Source: Candidatus Flexicrinis proximus (GTDB taxonomy: Bacteria > Chloroflexota > Anaerolineae > Aggregatilineales > Phototrophicaceae). From it: a stretch of DNA of 64,000 nucleotides. The DNA lies in contig JADJQF010000006.1 in assembly GCA_016712885.1 (NCBI GenBank), positions 186,001 through 250,000 on the forward strand. The letters are read 5' to 3'. Shown piece by piece: positions 26,563 to 34,117 of the stretch (the first letter of the stretch is position 1; each line of letters starts with the position of its first letter). A model generated the notes under the pieces. The model was given only the letters and a program-made list of their open reading frames with translations. It was not told the DNA's origin and searched no databases. Both the position numbers and the translations under genes were made by a program.

Positions 26563-26733
26563 AGCGCATAAGAGGCAAAGTGCGATTCAGAATGGACGCG
26601 GGATGTCTCTGCGTTGAGCGGAGATACCCCGCGGCTGGCCGGCGCCTGCCAGGGTGAAGACCGGAGCAGGCCGTTAGCAAAGCGTTGGGCGCGCGGTCTA
26701 CTCAGGACGGACCCGCGCGTGTACTATACCGGC

Positions 26734-28371
26734 ATGACTCGACGTTATCGCCTGACCCTAACCCTGGTTTGTACGGCGCTGCTTTGCGGATGCAACCTGA
26801 CGCAAGCCGCGCCCAGCGCCGTTCCAACCGCGACCACGGTGCAGATATCCGCACTGACCTCGCCCATTCCGACCCTCGTACGCGGGACGCCAGCCTCCGC
26901 CACGGCTCCGGGCGCAGAAACCCCATCCGCCAGCGAAGGCACGGACAGCGCGGCAGGTACTCCCGACGCGGAAGCGCTGGCAGCGGAAATGCAGCCGACC
27001 ACCGATCCCGAGGCCACGTTCGGCACGGCCAGCTGCGGCCACGCGGAAACAGAACCAGCGACCCGGCACACCGTCGAAGCGACGATCGACTATGCCGCCA
27101 AGACTGTGGAAGCCCGCCAGATCACGCGCCACATCAACCGTGAGAGCGAGGCGCTGAATGACCTGGTCTTCAACGTCGAACCGAACTACTGGCTCAACGC
27201 GTTCGAGATGGTGTCGGTCACGGGGGCGGCAGAAACGACACTAACGGGGCGGCGGCTGGTGATCGCGCTGGCCGAACCGCTGGAAACGGGCTGCGCGCTG
27301 CAGGTCGAGCTGGCCTTCAAACTGAACATCCCGCAGATTGGGGCCGGAATCGCCGGCTTCAAGGGCTATTTTGGCTACACGAGCGAACAGATCAACCTGG
27401 GTCATTGGCTGCCAACCCTGGCGCTGCGGGTGAACAACGCGTGGATCACGCGGGAATCGTTCTTCGCCGGCGAGCAGAACGTACTCGACATCGCCGATTG
27501 GGACGTCACCTGGACGCTGGCAAACGCGGACAACGTCACGGTGGCGGCGCCTGGCACGATCGAAGATCTGGGCGAGGGAAAAGGGCGCGGCACGATGCAG
27601 CGCGCCCGCGACTACTCGCTCAGCCTGAGCGACACGTTTATCGTGCTGCGCGACCTGACGGTGACGGGGATACCGGTCGAACTGTATACCCTCGGCAGCA
27701 CGGAGGTCACTGCGCCAAACGGCCAACTGGTCGATGGCGCACCGCACGCGCTTACGATGGCGATCCGCGCGCTCGAACTGTTCAGCGAGAAGTTCGGGGC
27801 GTATATCTATCCGCGCATGATCGTGGTTGAGGGGGATTTCCCCGATGGCATGGAGTTCAGCGGATTCGCGTTCGTCAGCCGGACGTGGTTCCGGCAGTAT
27901 GTGGGGCAGCCGGACGGCTTCCTGACGCTGATCACCGTGCACGAAGTCGCGCATCAGTGGTGGTACGCACGGGTTGGGAGCGACTCGGCGATGACGCCGT
28001 GGCTGGACGAAGCGCTTTCCACCTATTGCGAGCATTTGTTCCTGGAACAATTCTACCCGAACCTGACGGCATGGTGGTGGGATTTCCGCGTCAACGCTTA
28101 CGCGCCAAGCGGCTTTGTGGACAGCTCGGTGTACGAGTTCACGACACTGCGCGAGTACATCAACGCGATCTACCTGAACGGCGTGCGGATGCTGCACCAG
28201 ATGCGAATCGATCTGGGCGAGGGCGTGTACTTCGACCTGATGAAGCGTTACGTGACCGCCTACGACGGGAAAGTAGTCGGATCGACGGCGTTCTGGGGGC
28301 TGCTGACGGAAGACCAACTGGCCGCGACCCGTACGACGCGCGCGCAGTTCCTGCGGCGGGCAGACTTCTAG
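26734..28371 (+). CDS. M1-family (gluzincin) metallopeptidase lipoprotein
   Basis: The 545-residue protein starts with a lipoprotein signal (lipobox-like LLCGC, Cys at about residue 21) and a Thr/Ala/Pro-rich linker to about residue 95. An M1-like beta domain follows, then the catalytic domain. HEVAH at residues 403-407 and Glu426 in WLDEALS have the exact 18-residue spacing of M1 aminopeptidases. It should act as a membrane-tethered peptidase outside the cytoplasm. The usual GxMEN exopeptidase motif is replaced by GMEFSGFAF, so aminopeptidase specificity is uncertain. ATG 26734 begins the signal peptide. Confidence 0.87.
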   Translation: MTRRYRLTLTLVCTALLCGCNLTQAAPSAVPTATTVQISALTSPIPTLVRGTPASATAPGAETPSASEGTDSAAGTPDAEALAAEMQPTTDPEATFGTASCGHAETEPATRHTVEATIDYAAKTVEARQITRHINRESEALNDLVFNVEPNYWLNAFEMVSVTGAAETTLTGRRLVIALAEPLETGCALQVELAFKLNIPQIGAGIAGFKGYFGYTSEQINLGHWLPTLALRVNNAWITRESFFAGEQNVLDIADWDVTWTLANADNVTVAAPGTIEDLGEGKGRGTMQRARDYSLSLSDTFIVLRDLTVTGIPVELYTLGSTEVTAPNGQLVDGAPHALTMAIRALELFSEKFGAYIYPRMIVVEGDFPDGMEFSGFAFVSRTWFRQYVGQPDGFLTLITVHEVAHQWWYARVGSDSAMTPWLDEALSTYCEHLFLEQFYPNLTAWWWDFRVNAYAPSGFVDSSVYEFTTLREYINAIYLNGVRMLHQMRIDLGEGVYFDLMKRYVTAYDGKVVGSTAFWGLLTEDQLAATRTTRAQFLRRADF

Positions 28372-28385
28372 AAACTGCTTCAGAA

Positions 28386-28460
28386 GGGTGCAGAGGCTTC
28401 GCCTCCACACCTCCACTTGAGGACTTACGCCCTCTGGACTCCCCCATCTGCGGTTTTTGC
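28386..28460 (+). repeat. Modular intergenic repeat, 5' half
   Basis: The copy has GGTGCAGAGGCTTCGCCTCC, then ACTTGAGGACTTACGCCCTC, then GGACTCCCCCATCTGCGG, the same order as in the full copy at 60036. It starts 14 nt after the M1 peptidase stop codon. The right half of the central hairpin and the last module are missing or unrecognisable. Confidence 0.7.
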
Positions 28461-28543
28461 GCCGCGAGGGCGGCTGCATTTCGCGGGATGCCGCGAGTCG
28501 CGGTATAGTCTCTTGGCCAGCCGTTGTCTGTTCGAGGTGATCC

Positions 28544-30064
28544 GTGAGCCGTCGTCTCATCCTGATTTTCCTGCTCCTTGTGGGGACCGCTGTGACCAGC
28601 GTGGCCCAGCAGCAAACCACACCGCCGACATCCGGCGCGCTGCTCGTGTGGATTGGCGAGGGCACGGCGCCGGAAAACCGGATCGCCAATAGCCCAAGCC
28701 GGGTGGCCGCCCTGCTGCCCAACGGCACGCTGTCAACGCTGATCGAATTTGACTCGCAGACAATCGGCGTCCAGCGCTGCAGCAGCCAGCCGTTCAGTTC
28801 GGACGGACGGCGCTTTGCGTTCTTCGCCAGCCAGCCGGCGGCCGGCGCCGACCGCGGCACGCTGTATCAGATGACCGACCTCGGCGCGCCCGCTACCATC
28901 GGCTTCACGCATACGCTGACGTGCGCGCTTGATAACTTCGGCTATTCGCCAGATGGAGCGCGGCTCGCGTATATCGACTTCCTGACGTTTGACGATGCGG
29001 CGGAAAACGTAACCGGCACGCTGCGGGTGGTGAACGCCGAGACGCTGGCCGAAGAGGGAAGGTTCGAGCGCGCAGTCGCGTTCTCGCTTAGTAATACGGA
29101 ACTGATCTTCCTTCAGTTCTTCCCGAACGCCGACAACCTGGTCGACGAAATCGCTATCACAGCCTGGGACGGCGTCGCCTCGCGCGAGGTCAGTGCGATC
29201 ACGGCGCGGGCCGGCTGCCGGTTCACGGGCGGCAACATCAGCCCGGCGCAGGACGGGTTTATCGGCGTGCTGGTAGGCGAGAAGTGCCGCAGCGGCGATG
29301 GCCGCACCCGCTGGCAGCTATATTTGATCGACCGCACAGCGCGCAGCTCGACGCTGCTGCTCAGTGCGCCGCAAGAGGGCGGATACTTCCCCGCATCGCA
29401 GACTTATAACCTGTATACCAGCCTGGATAACACGCAGGCGTTGTTCTCGTTCGCCGACGGGATCACCCGCGACAGCGCATCGATCTACCGGCTCGACTTC
29501 CAGGCGCCGGAGTCCGCGCTGCCGGTGATCGAGCGGGCGGCATCGATGCGGCGGTATGTACCGCTGCGGTTGAGCCTTCCGGCAGCGGCCCCGGCTGCGC
29601 GCTCGTGGGATGGCCGGTACTGGGCCGTCGGCGTGAATCCGCCGGGAAGCGCAGAACTGGCTGTGATGGACCTGGGCGCGATCGATTCGCCGATCCGTAT
29701 TCCGGTCAGCCGGGCGGGCGACGCTGTGCGCGCGATGGCGTTTTCGCCGGACAGCAGCGCGCTGGTGTATATCGCCGGGGGGACCGGCGGCGGCGATACC
29801 TCGCTGTATCACCTCGACCTGGCGCTGGGGGTCGAGAGCCGGATCGCCCGGGGACAATACGCGCCCGCGATTGCCGTGCGCGGGGACAAGGCCGCCGCGC
29901 TGATCCAGTATCGCTCGACGAACGAGGCGACGCCGCGGCCTTATACCGATCTGGTACTGGTCGGGCCGGACGGCGCACAGCGCGACCTGCTGGGCGGCGT
30001 TGTGCTGGACGAACAGGGGTTCCTGAAGGGGTTCCAGTTCGTCGTCCCGCTGGCGTGGCGCTAA
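28544..30064 (+). CDS. Secreted WD40/TolB-like beta-propeller protein
   Basis: The 506-residue protein starts at a GTG with GAGGTGA just upstream and has a signal peptide (about residues 1-21, ending SVAQ). Repeated blade motifs SSDGRRFAFFAS, SPDGARLAYIDF and SPDSSALVYIAG show a PD40/TolB-like propeller. Such domains bind proteins or carbohydrates outside the cell; no catalytic residues are evident. Two or three Cys in the first third may form disulfides. Confidence 0.75.
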   Translation: MSRRLILIFLLLVGTAVTSVAQQQTTPPTSGALLVWIGEGTAPENRIANSPSRVAALLPNGTLSTLIEFDSQTIGVQRCSSQPFSSDGRRFAFFASQPAAGADRGTLYQMTDLGAPATIGFTHTLTCALDNFGYSPDGARLAYIDFLTFDDAAENVTGTLRVVNAETLAEEGRFERAVAFSLSNTELIFLQFFPNADNLVDEIAITAWDGVASREVSAITARAGCRFTGGNISPAQDGFIGVLVGEKCRSGDGRTRWQLYLIDRTARSSTLLLSAPQEGGYFPASQTYNLYTSLDNTQALFSFADGITRDSASIYRLDFQAPESALPVIERAASMRRYVPLRLSLPAAAPAARSWDGRYWAVGVNPPGSAELAVMDLGAIDSPIRIPVSRAGDAVRAMAFSPDSSALVYIAGGTGGGDTSLYHLDLALGVESRIARGQYAPAIAVRGDKAAALIQYRSTNEATPRPYTDLVLVGPDGAQRDLLGGVVLDEQGFLKGFQFVVPLAWR

Positions 30065-30083
30065 CGGCTGATACGCGTTTTTA

Positions 30084-30120
30084 GGTGGAGGCGCTGCCCC
30101 CGTCACCCTCTCGGCTCCCG
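30084..30120 (+). repeat. Short copy of the modular intergenic repeat
   Basis: GTGGAGGCGCTGCCCCCGTC followed by ACCCTCTCGGCTCCCG is the first module plus part of the second. It lies 20 nt after the propeller gene, between convergent genes. Confidence 0.5.
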
Positions 30121-30148
30121 CATGGCGAAAGATGTGCGGACGCAGTTT

Positions 30149-30934
30149 TCAGCGGGCGTGGAAGACCATCGTGCCGCGGTGCGACTCGTTGAACAGCTCG
30201 TCCTTATAATCCCCCGTGATCTTCTCGACGGTCAAGCTGGCAAGCTCGCACAGCCAGAGCGCCTCATTGCGGGTGTACCAGCGGTAACCACCGGTGCGGA
30301 CTTCCTCGTGAAGCGCCGGAAGCTCGCGCGAGTCGCCGTCGACGATCCGGTAGCGCCGTTCCTCGGTCACGGCCTGTTCGATGCGGTCGATGTGCATGAC
30401 CCGGCGGTCTACGAACAATGTTTTGCCGTCCGGCAGGGTCTTGGTCGCCCAGTCGACCCACTGCTGCGAGGCGACTTCACCGGGTTTTGCGTCTTCTTCG
30501 ATGAACAGATTAAACACAAGCTCCCCACCCGGCGCGAGATGCGCTTTAAGGCGACGAAGTGCCTCCAGCGACTGGCGGCGGTCCATAACGCAGGCGAAGC
30601 TGCCGCAAGGGATGTAGATCGTCGCGTATTTGTCCGGCAGGTCGAGCGCCTGCATGGGCTGATGGTAGAGGGTGACCTCCAGACCCTCAGCCGCGGCCAG
30701 CCGCCGGCACTGAGTGAGCATATCGGCGGCAATGTCGACGCCTTCGACCCTGAGGCCGGCGCGCAGATAACTGCGGAGGAGGCGGCCGGTGCCGCAGCCG
30801 ATGTCGAGCGCAACACCGCCGTTTTTGGCGATGACGTTTTTATAGTAGGCGTGATCCCAACCCGGCTCGTCGTAAGCGGCCCACATCAAGGCTGCGCTTC
30901 CGCTATAGAGGTCTGCTTCGTCGAATGGCGGCAT
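30149..30934 (-). CDS. Class I SAM-dependent methyltransferase
   Basis: The 261-residue cytoplasmic enzyme has the SAM-binding motif I VALDIGCGTGRLL (about residues 40-52), motif II VEGVDIAADML and the post-I/III block LRRLKAHLAPGGELVFNLF, as in Methyltransf_11/25 proteins. The methyl acceptor is unknown. AAGGGAT precedes the ATG. The large plus-strand frame over this gene is a shadow. Confidence 0.85.
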   Translation of the reverse strand: MPPFDEADLYSGSAALMWAAYDEPGWDHAYYKNVIAKNGGVALDIGCGTGRLLRSYLRAGLRVEGVDIAADMLTQCRRLAAAEGLEVTLYHQPMQALDLPDKYATIYIPCGSFACVMDRRQSLEALRRLKAHLAPGGELVFNLFIEEDAKPGEVASQQWVDWATKTLPDGKTLFVDRRVMHIDRIEQAVTEERRYRIVDGDSRELPALHEEVRTGGYRWYTRNEALWLCELASLTVEKITGDYKDELFNESHRGTMVFHAR

Positions 30935-31080
30935 AAATATCCCTTATGGTCTATTGTGAACCACAAAATTATAGTGATGGTGGGCGTATCAGGCAAGCAG
31001 GCAGGCGGCAGACAATAGCATCGCGCCCGGTAGGGAGCGCAGCGGATTGGCTACGAATGAAGGCTGTTATGTACCCGTTT

Positions 31081-31200
31081 GTGGACGCGCGGCCTCCACA
31101 TCTCCAAGGAGGGACTTGCGCCCCTTGACCGCACTTTAGCGCGGCGCAAGAGCGCAAACTCCTGCCGGGGTTGGGCGTGAACCCAGACAGGAGTGCATAA
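31081..31200 (+). repeat. Modular intergenic repeat, long copy
   Basis: The modules appear in the family order: GTGGACGCGCGGCCTCCACA, then GAGGGACTTGCGCCCC, a hairpin around GCGCGGCGC, then CAAACTCCTGCCGGGGTTGG and GTGAACCC. A tail ACAGGAGTGCATAAC is nearly the same as in the copy at 53480. It fills most of the 325-bp gap (30935-31259), which contains no gene. Confidence 0.75.
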
Positions 31201-31259
31201 CGCGCGGTGCCTGCACAGGTAGCGCGACTATCCGTCGGCGCGGGCAGGCACGTTCCGGT

Positions 31260-31505
31260 TCAACTACCCTTGCCGGCAGAGGCAGGCTGGCCTGCGTGAC
31301 CCGCAGCGTCCTGGTCGGACGGCGAGGCTGCCGGTTGGTCGATCCAGACATCTCCGATGAAATCGACACACTCCCAATGGAGGCCGGATTTGCCGGCCTG
31401 AACCCAGCCCGGCGGAAGCTCACGATCCTGCGGCCAAATCGAATAGCGGGACTCGCTGTTGACGACAACCTGGTAAATCGTCGTGTCTTCGCGTTTCTTG
31501 CTCAT
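31260..31505 (-). CDS. MbtH-like protein without a nearby NRPS
   Basis: The 81-residue protein contains the MbtH core: YQVVVNSESRYSIWP, then LPPGWVQAGKSG, then WECVDFIGDVW. MbtH-like proteins bind adenylation domains of non-ribosomal peptide synthetases and keep them soluble and active. Trp and Pro residues of the core are conserved; the C-terminal tail (Asp/Ala/Gly/Ser-rich) is longer than usual. No NRPS, adenylation domain or siderophore gene is in the window. ATG 31505 is taken as the start; an upstream ATG at 31523 is possible. Confidence 0.82.
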   Translation of the reverse strand: MSKKREDTTIYQVVVNSESRYSIWPQDRELPPGWVQAGKSGLHWECVDFIGDVWIDQPAASPSDQDAAGHAGQPASAGKGS

Positions 31506-31731
31506 GGCAGTCATCCGTTTCATATTTGGACATCTTCCAGTGTACAGCTAAAACGGCGCGCGCCAGCCTCCGCAGCTGACCGCACGGCAAAACGGAGGGT
31601 CGCTAGAGGGCGTACGACTCGTCCGGTCAGCGCAGGAAGGCCATCGCAGCGGCTAATCCCACGCCCAACTTCCACATCTGTGATTTGGCCGCGGGGGTCC
31701 AGGCCGCGATTGAAGCACGCAGCCGGGTGTG

Positions 31732-31759
31732 TTGACAAACAAACGGGTGCGGATAGAAT
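31732..31759 (+). promoter_or_regulatory. Promoter of the PadR operon
   Basis: TTGACA (31732-31737) and TAGAAT (31754-31759) are spaced by 16 nt, a near-perfect sigma-70 promoter. The predicted start lies inside the inverted repeat at 31758-31777. Confidence 0.75.
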
Positions 31760-31777
31760 ATATGCAAATGCATATAT
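31758..31777. promoter_or_regulatory. Probable PadR operator
   Basis: ATATATGCA and TGCATATAT form a perfect 9-bp inverted repeat around AA. It overlaps the -10 box and start site and lies 18 nt before the padR-like gene. PadR proteins commonly bind AT-rich palindromes at their own promoters, so autorepression is likely. Confidence 0.72.
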
Positions 31778-31794
31778 GACTATATGGATATACG

Positions 31795-32364
31795 ATGCTG
31801 CGATACGCGCTACTCGGTTTCCTGTACTACCGTCCGCTGGCGGGCTATGACCTGAAACAGATCATGGATGATTCGACTGCGAACTTCTGGCACGCAGACC
31901 TCAGTCAAATCTACAAAGTACTCAAGAAGCTGGAAACGGACGGTGCAATCACATCGGAAGTCGAGCCCTCCGAATCCGAACATCCTGACCGCAGGGTATA
32001 CACGATCACGACCGCGGGCCGAAAGCAACTGGTCGAGTGGCTGAGCACCCCGATGACAGAACTATCCCCACTCAAAGAGCCGCTCATCCTCAAGACGTTT
32101 TTTTCGGCGCTGGCCGATACGCCGCTGCTGATTGCCCAACTGAGAATTCAGCGCGAACTGCACCGGAAGCGACTCGCCGAATTCCAGGCGAAGGATCAAG
32201 CAGAACTGGAACGCAAGCGTGGTCTCCTGGGCGCGACCCACCGGGACACCCTGCTTTGGGAAGCGACGGTACGCGCGGGCATCCTGTATGAAGCGGCCTA
32301 TGTTCAGTGGCTGGATGAAACGCTCGAAATGCTCGAAACACACGCCAACGATGCGGGCTTGTAA
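31795..32364 (+). CDS. PadR-family transcriptional regulator
   Basis: This is a 189-residue protein. An N-terminal winged helix (YALLGFLYYRPLAGYDLKQIM through RRVYTITTAGRKQLVEWL, about residues 4-85) is followed by the helical Vir_act_alpha_C dimerisation domain. The first words are separated here only for length; the pattern is typical of PadR repressors, often responsive to small aromatic or toxic compounds. A strong promoter and a perfect palindrome lie directly upstream. It is the first gene of a three-gene unit with a SnoaL-like and a DHFR-like gene. Confidence 0.92.
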   Translation: MLRYALLGFLYYRPLAGYDLKQIMDDSTANFWHADLSQIYKVLKKLETDGAITSEVEPSESEHPDRRVYTITTAGRKQLVEWLSTPMTELSPLKEPLILKTFFSALADTPLLIAQLRIQRELHRKRLAEFQAKDQAELERKRGLLGATHRDTLLWEATVRAGILYEAAYVQWLDETLEMLETHANDAGL

Positions 32365-32375
32365 AGGGGGTTACT

Positions 32376-32864
32376 GTGTATCACAGGATCGTAAAGCGGG
32401 TCGTACAGCGCACGTTCGTCAATCTGAATCACGCGGATTACCAGGCGGTAATGGCCAGTTACGTTCCGGACGTCCAGCATACCATGGCGGGCGAGCATGC
32501 GCTGGGTGGTACACGCCATACGCTAGAGGCGGTGGAGCAGTGGTATAAACGGCTGTTCGCAGTGTTCGGGGCGATACGCTTTACAGTGCGCAATATGCTG
32601 ATCCAAGGGATGCCGTGGGACACAAAAATCGCGGTGAAGGTTGAGATCGCCGCGACGCTGCGCGACGGACGCCCCTATTCCAACCAACTGGCGATGTTCG
32701 TGGACTTGAAATGGGGACGGATCACCCGGATCGACATGCACGAGGACACGCAAAAGCTGGCAGCGACGCTGCAAGAGATAGCGCGCATGGGCGTCGCTGA
32801 AGCCGCGGCTGCGCCGATTACGAGCCAGGTATACGCTATGGAGACTGCACGATGTCCAAACTGA
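32376..32864 (+). CDS. SnoaL/NTF2-like protein
   Basis: The 162-residue protein has the layout of the cone-shaped SnoaL/NTF2-like fold: an N-terminal helix (FVNLNHADYQAVMASYVPDV), GEHALGGTRHTLEAVEQWYKR, then beta strands with an ending KWGRITRIDMHED. Members include polyketide cyclases, isomerases and ligand-binding proteins; the ligand here is unknown. It starts at a GTG 11 nt after padR with GGGGG upstream and overlaps the next gene by 13 nt, so it is part of the PadR operon. Confidence 0.78.
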   Translation: MYHRIVKRVVQRTFVNLNHADYQAVMASYVPDVQHTMAGEHALGGTRHTLEAVEQWYKRLFAVFGAIRFTVRNMLIQGMPWDTKIAVKVEIAATLRDGRPYSNQLAMFVDLKWGRITRIDMHEDTQKLAATLQEIARMGVAEAAAAPITSQVYAMETARCPN

Positions 32865-33412
32865 TCTACTTTATGCCTATGTCGCTGGATGGCTTTATCG
32901 CGGGTGAAACCGACAACCTAGATTGGTCGATGCCAGACGAGGAGGTGCTCGCTTTCATCAACGATCTGCACCGCCCCATTGGCACATATCTCTATGGACG
33001 CAGGAATTATGAGACGATGACGGTTTGGGAAACGCCAGATGTCATTCCTGGCCGGACGTCGGCCATGATGGACTTCGGGCGGATCTGGCAAGCGGCCGAT
33101 AAGGTCGTCTATTCCAAATCGCTGGAGACCGTCTCTACACCGAAGACGCGACTGGAGAGGGAATTCGAACCGCAGGCCGTTCGCGACCTGAAGGCTCAAT
33201 TGCCTCACGACATTTCGGTGGCTGGTCCGAACCTAGCCGCACAGGCGATCCGGGCCGGGCTCGTCGACGAGTATCATCTGCTTGTCATACCGATTGTGCT
33301 TGGCGGCGGCAAGCAGGTTCTGCCCAGCAACGTAGGCGTAAAGCTGGATCTCCTGGACGAGCGCCGTGTTGGTAATGGATGGGTCTATCTTCGTTATGGC
33401 ACGCGGGCCTGA
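32852..33412 (+). CDS. Dihydrofolate-reductase-like (RibD C-terminal family) protein
   Basis: This is a 186-residue protein. MSLDGFIAG near the N terminus, YGRRNYETM, and GPNLAAQAIRAGLVDEYHL with PIVLGGGKQVL match the RibD_C/DHFR-like family of NADPH-dependent reductases. Many members have no known substrate, and the neighbouring SnoaL gene suggests a shared small-molecule target. The ATG lies inside the end of the SnoaL gene (13-nt overlap), indicating coupled translation. Confidence 0.88.
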   Translation: MSKLIYFMPMSLDGFIAGETDNLDWSMPDEEVLAFINDLHRPIGTYLYGRRNYETMTVWETPDVIPGRTSAMMDFGRIWQAADKVVYSKSLETVSTPKTRLEREFEPQAVRDLKAQLPHDISVAGPNLAAQAIRAGLVDEYHLLVIPIVLGGGKQVLPSNVGVKLDLLDERRVGNGWVYLRYGTRA

Positions 33413-33627
33413 TGGAGGCCGCGGTCAAAACGAGTATTCGTGAGAGGTTGGATCACGAACAGACAGAACTGTGGGGCCTGATTGCCAAAGGAATAACCTC
33501 GCCTCCTCACGCGCGTATCCTGGTGAAAGCCGACAAGGGCTGGAAAGACAAAGAGACTGCTCTGGCTTTGAACAGCAGTGTGGCGGCAATTGAACGCATA
33601 CGCCAGCGCTTCGTGAAGGCAAGCTGA
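33412..33627 (+). pseudogene. IS630-family transposase remnant (N-terminal HTH only)
   Basis: A 71-codon frame starts with an ATG overlapping the previous stop (TGATG). HARILVKADKGWKDKETALA followed by LNSSVAAIERIRQRFVKAS matches the N-terminal homeodomain-like HTH of IS630/Tc1-type transposases, which normally continues for about 270 residues more with a DDE domain. A stop follows at once, and no DDE sequence is visible downstream. It is therefore a decayed insertion or a captured DNA-binding domain. Confidence 0.65.
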
Positions 33628-33632
33628 GAGGC

Positions 33633-33681
33633 CGGGGGGGGCGCAAGTCCCCTGCGAGGCGTGGGGGCACTGTCTCCACAA
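33633..33681 (-). repeat. Modular intergenic repeat, reverse copy, 5' half
   Basis: Read on the reverse strand: TTGTGGAGACAGTGCCCCCA, then CGCCTCGCAGGGGACTTGCG followed by a run of C. This is the first and second modules. It begins a few bases after the transposase remnant. Confidence 0.7.
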
Positions 33682-33846
33682 TCGAAGTTCCATACAACCC
33701 CCAGAGTGCGATCCGGCGCGCAGGAACACTTCGCAGTTTTTCAGCACACCCTCGGGGTCGTGAACGGCATCGATGCGCGCCGAATCCATGCCAGCCCTAT
33801 CCGGGGCGAGGCCGAGTCACGCCGATAATCGACAGATCCGTATGTA

Positions 33847-33893
33847 CCGGCAAGTGCCGGATTTTGAGACCGCAGACCGGCAGGCGCCGGGAT
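33847..33893. repeat. Pair of CCGG-palindromes
   Basis: CCGGCAAGTGCCGG and CCGGCAGGCGCCGG occur about 33 nt apart in the non-coding stretch 33628-34117. Each can form a short hairpin (CCGGCa/TGCCGG-type). They may be remains of a repeat element; no gene is seen here. Confidence 0.4.
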
Positions 33894-33961
33894 TTCACCT
33901 CCTTCAATCGCGTGTGAACCCTTCAGAAAAGTTATACACCTGAAGGCGCAGAAAAAGAGAA

Positions 33962-34000
33962 ACAAATGTTCGAACATTTGTACGAACATTTGTTCGAACA
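33962..34000. repeat. Tandem palindromic 12-bp repeats resembling a LexA/DinR box
   Basis: The perfect 20-bp palindrome ACAAATGTTCGAACATTTGT runs into further copies of the unit CGAACATTTGT(A/T), giving two full units plus CGAACA. The segment CGAACATTTGTTCG (33983-33996) has the CGAAC-N4-GTTCG shape of the Gram-positive-type SOS box. No SOS gene lies next to it; it sits in a gap between convergent genes. A short frame through it is probably accidental. Confidence 0.6.
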
Positions 34001-34047
34001 GATTTTGAGGGAAAAACGCATCGCGAAAGTGGATGAACACATGCAAA

Positions 34048-34072
34048 ATGCCCTCCGAAAACCGAAGGGCAT
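34048..34072 (-). terminator. Intrinsic terminator of the molybdopterin oxidoreductase gene
   Basis: On the reverse strand ATGCCCT pairs with AGGGCAT, extended by a further G-T and C-G/G-C pairs, with a TTTT-type loop. TTTTG follows. It lies 46 nt beyond the stop at 34118. Confidence 0.7.
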
Positions 34073-34117
34073 GGGGTGTAACGTCAAGGGGAGCGGGTTG
34101 CGCCCCGCGCGCCCGTT

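Noticed and set aside
27241..28860. Reverse frame of 539 codons
   Set aside because: It overlaps the M1 peptidase and the propeller gene, both with signals and motifs; it is a shadow.
30122..31018. Plus-strand frame of 298 codons
   Set aside because: It is the complement of a methyltransferase with an intact SAM motif.
33962..34000. CRISPR-like repeat
   Set aside because: The units are adjacent with no spacers, number only two and a half, and no cas gene is present.
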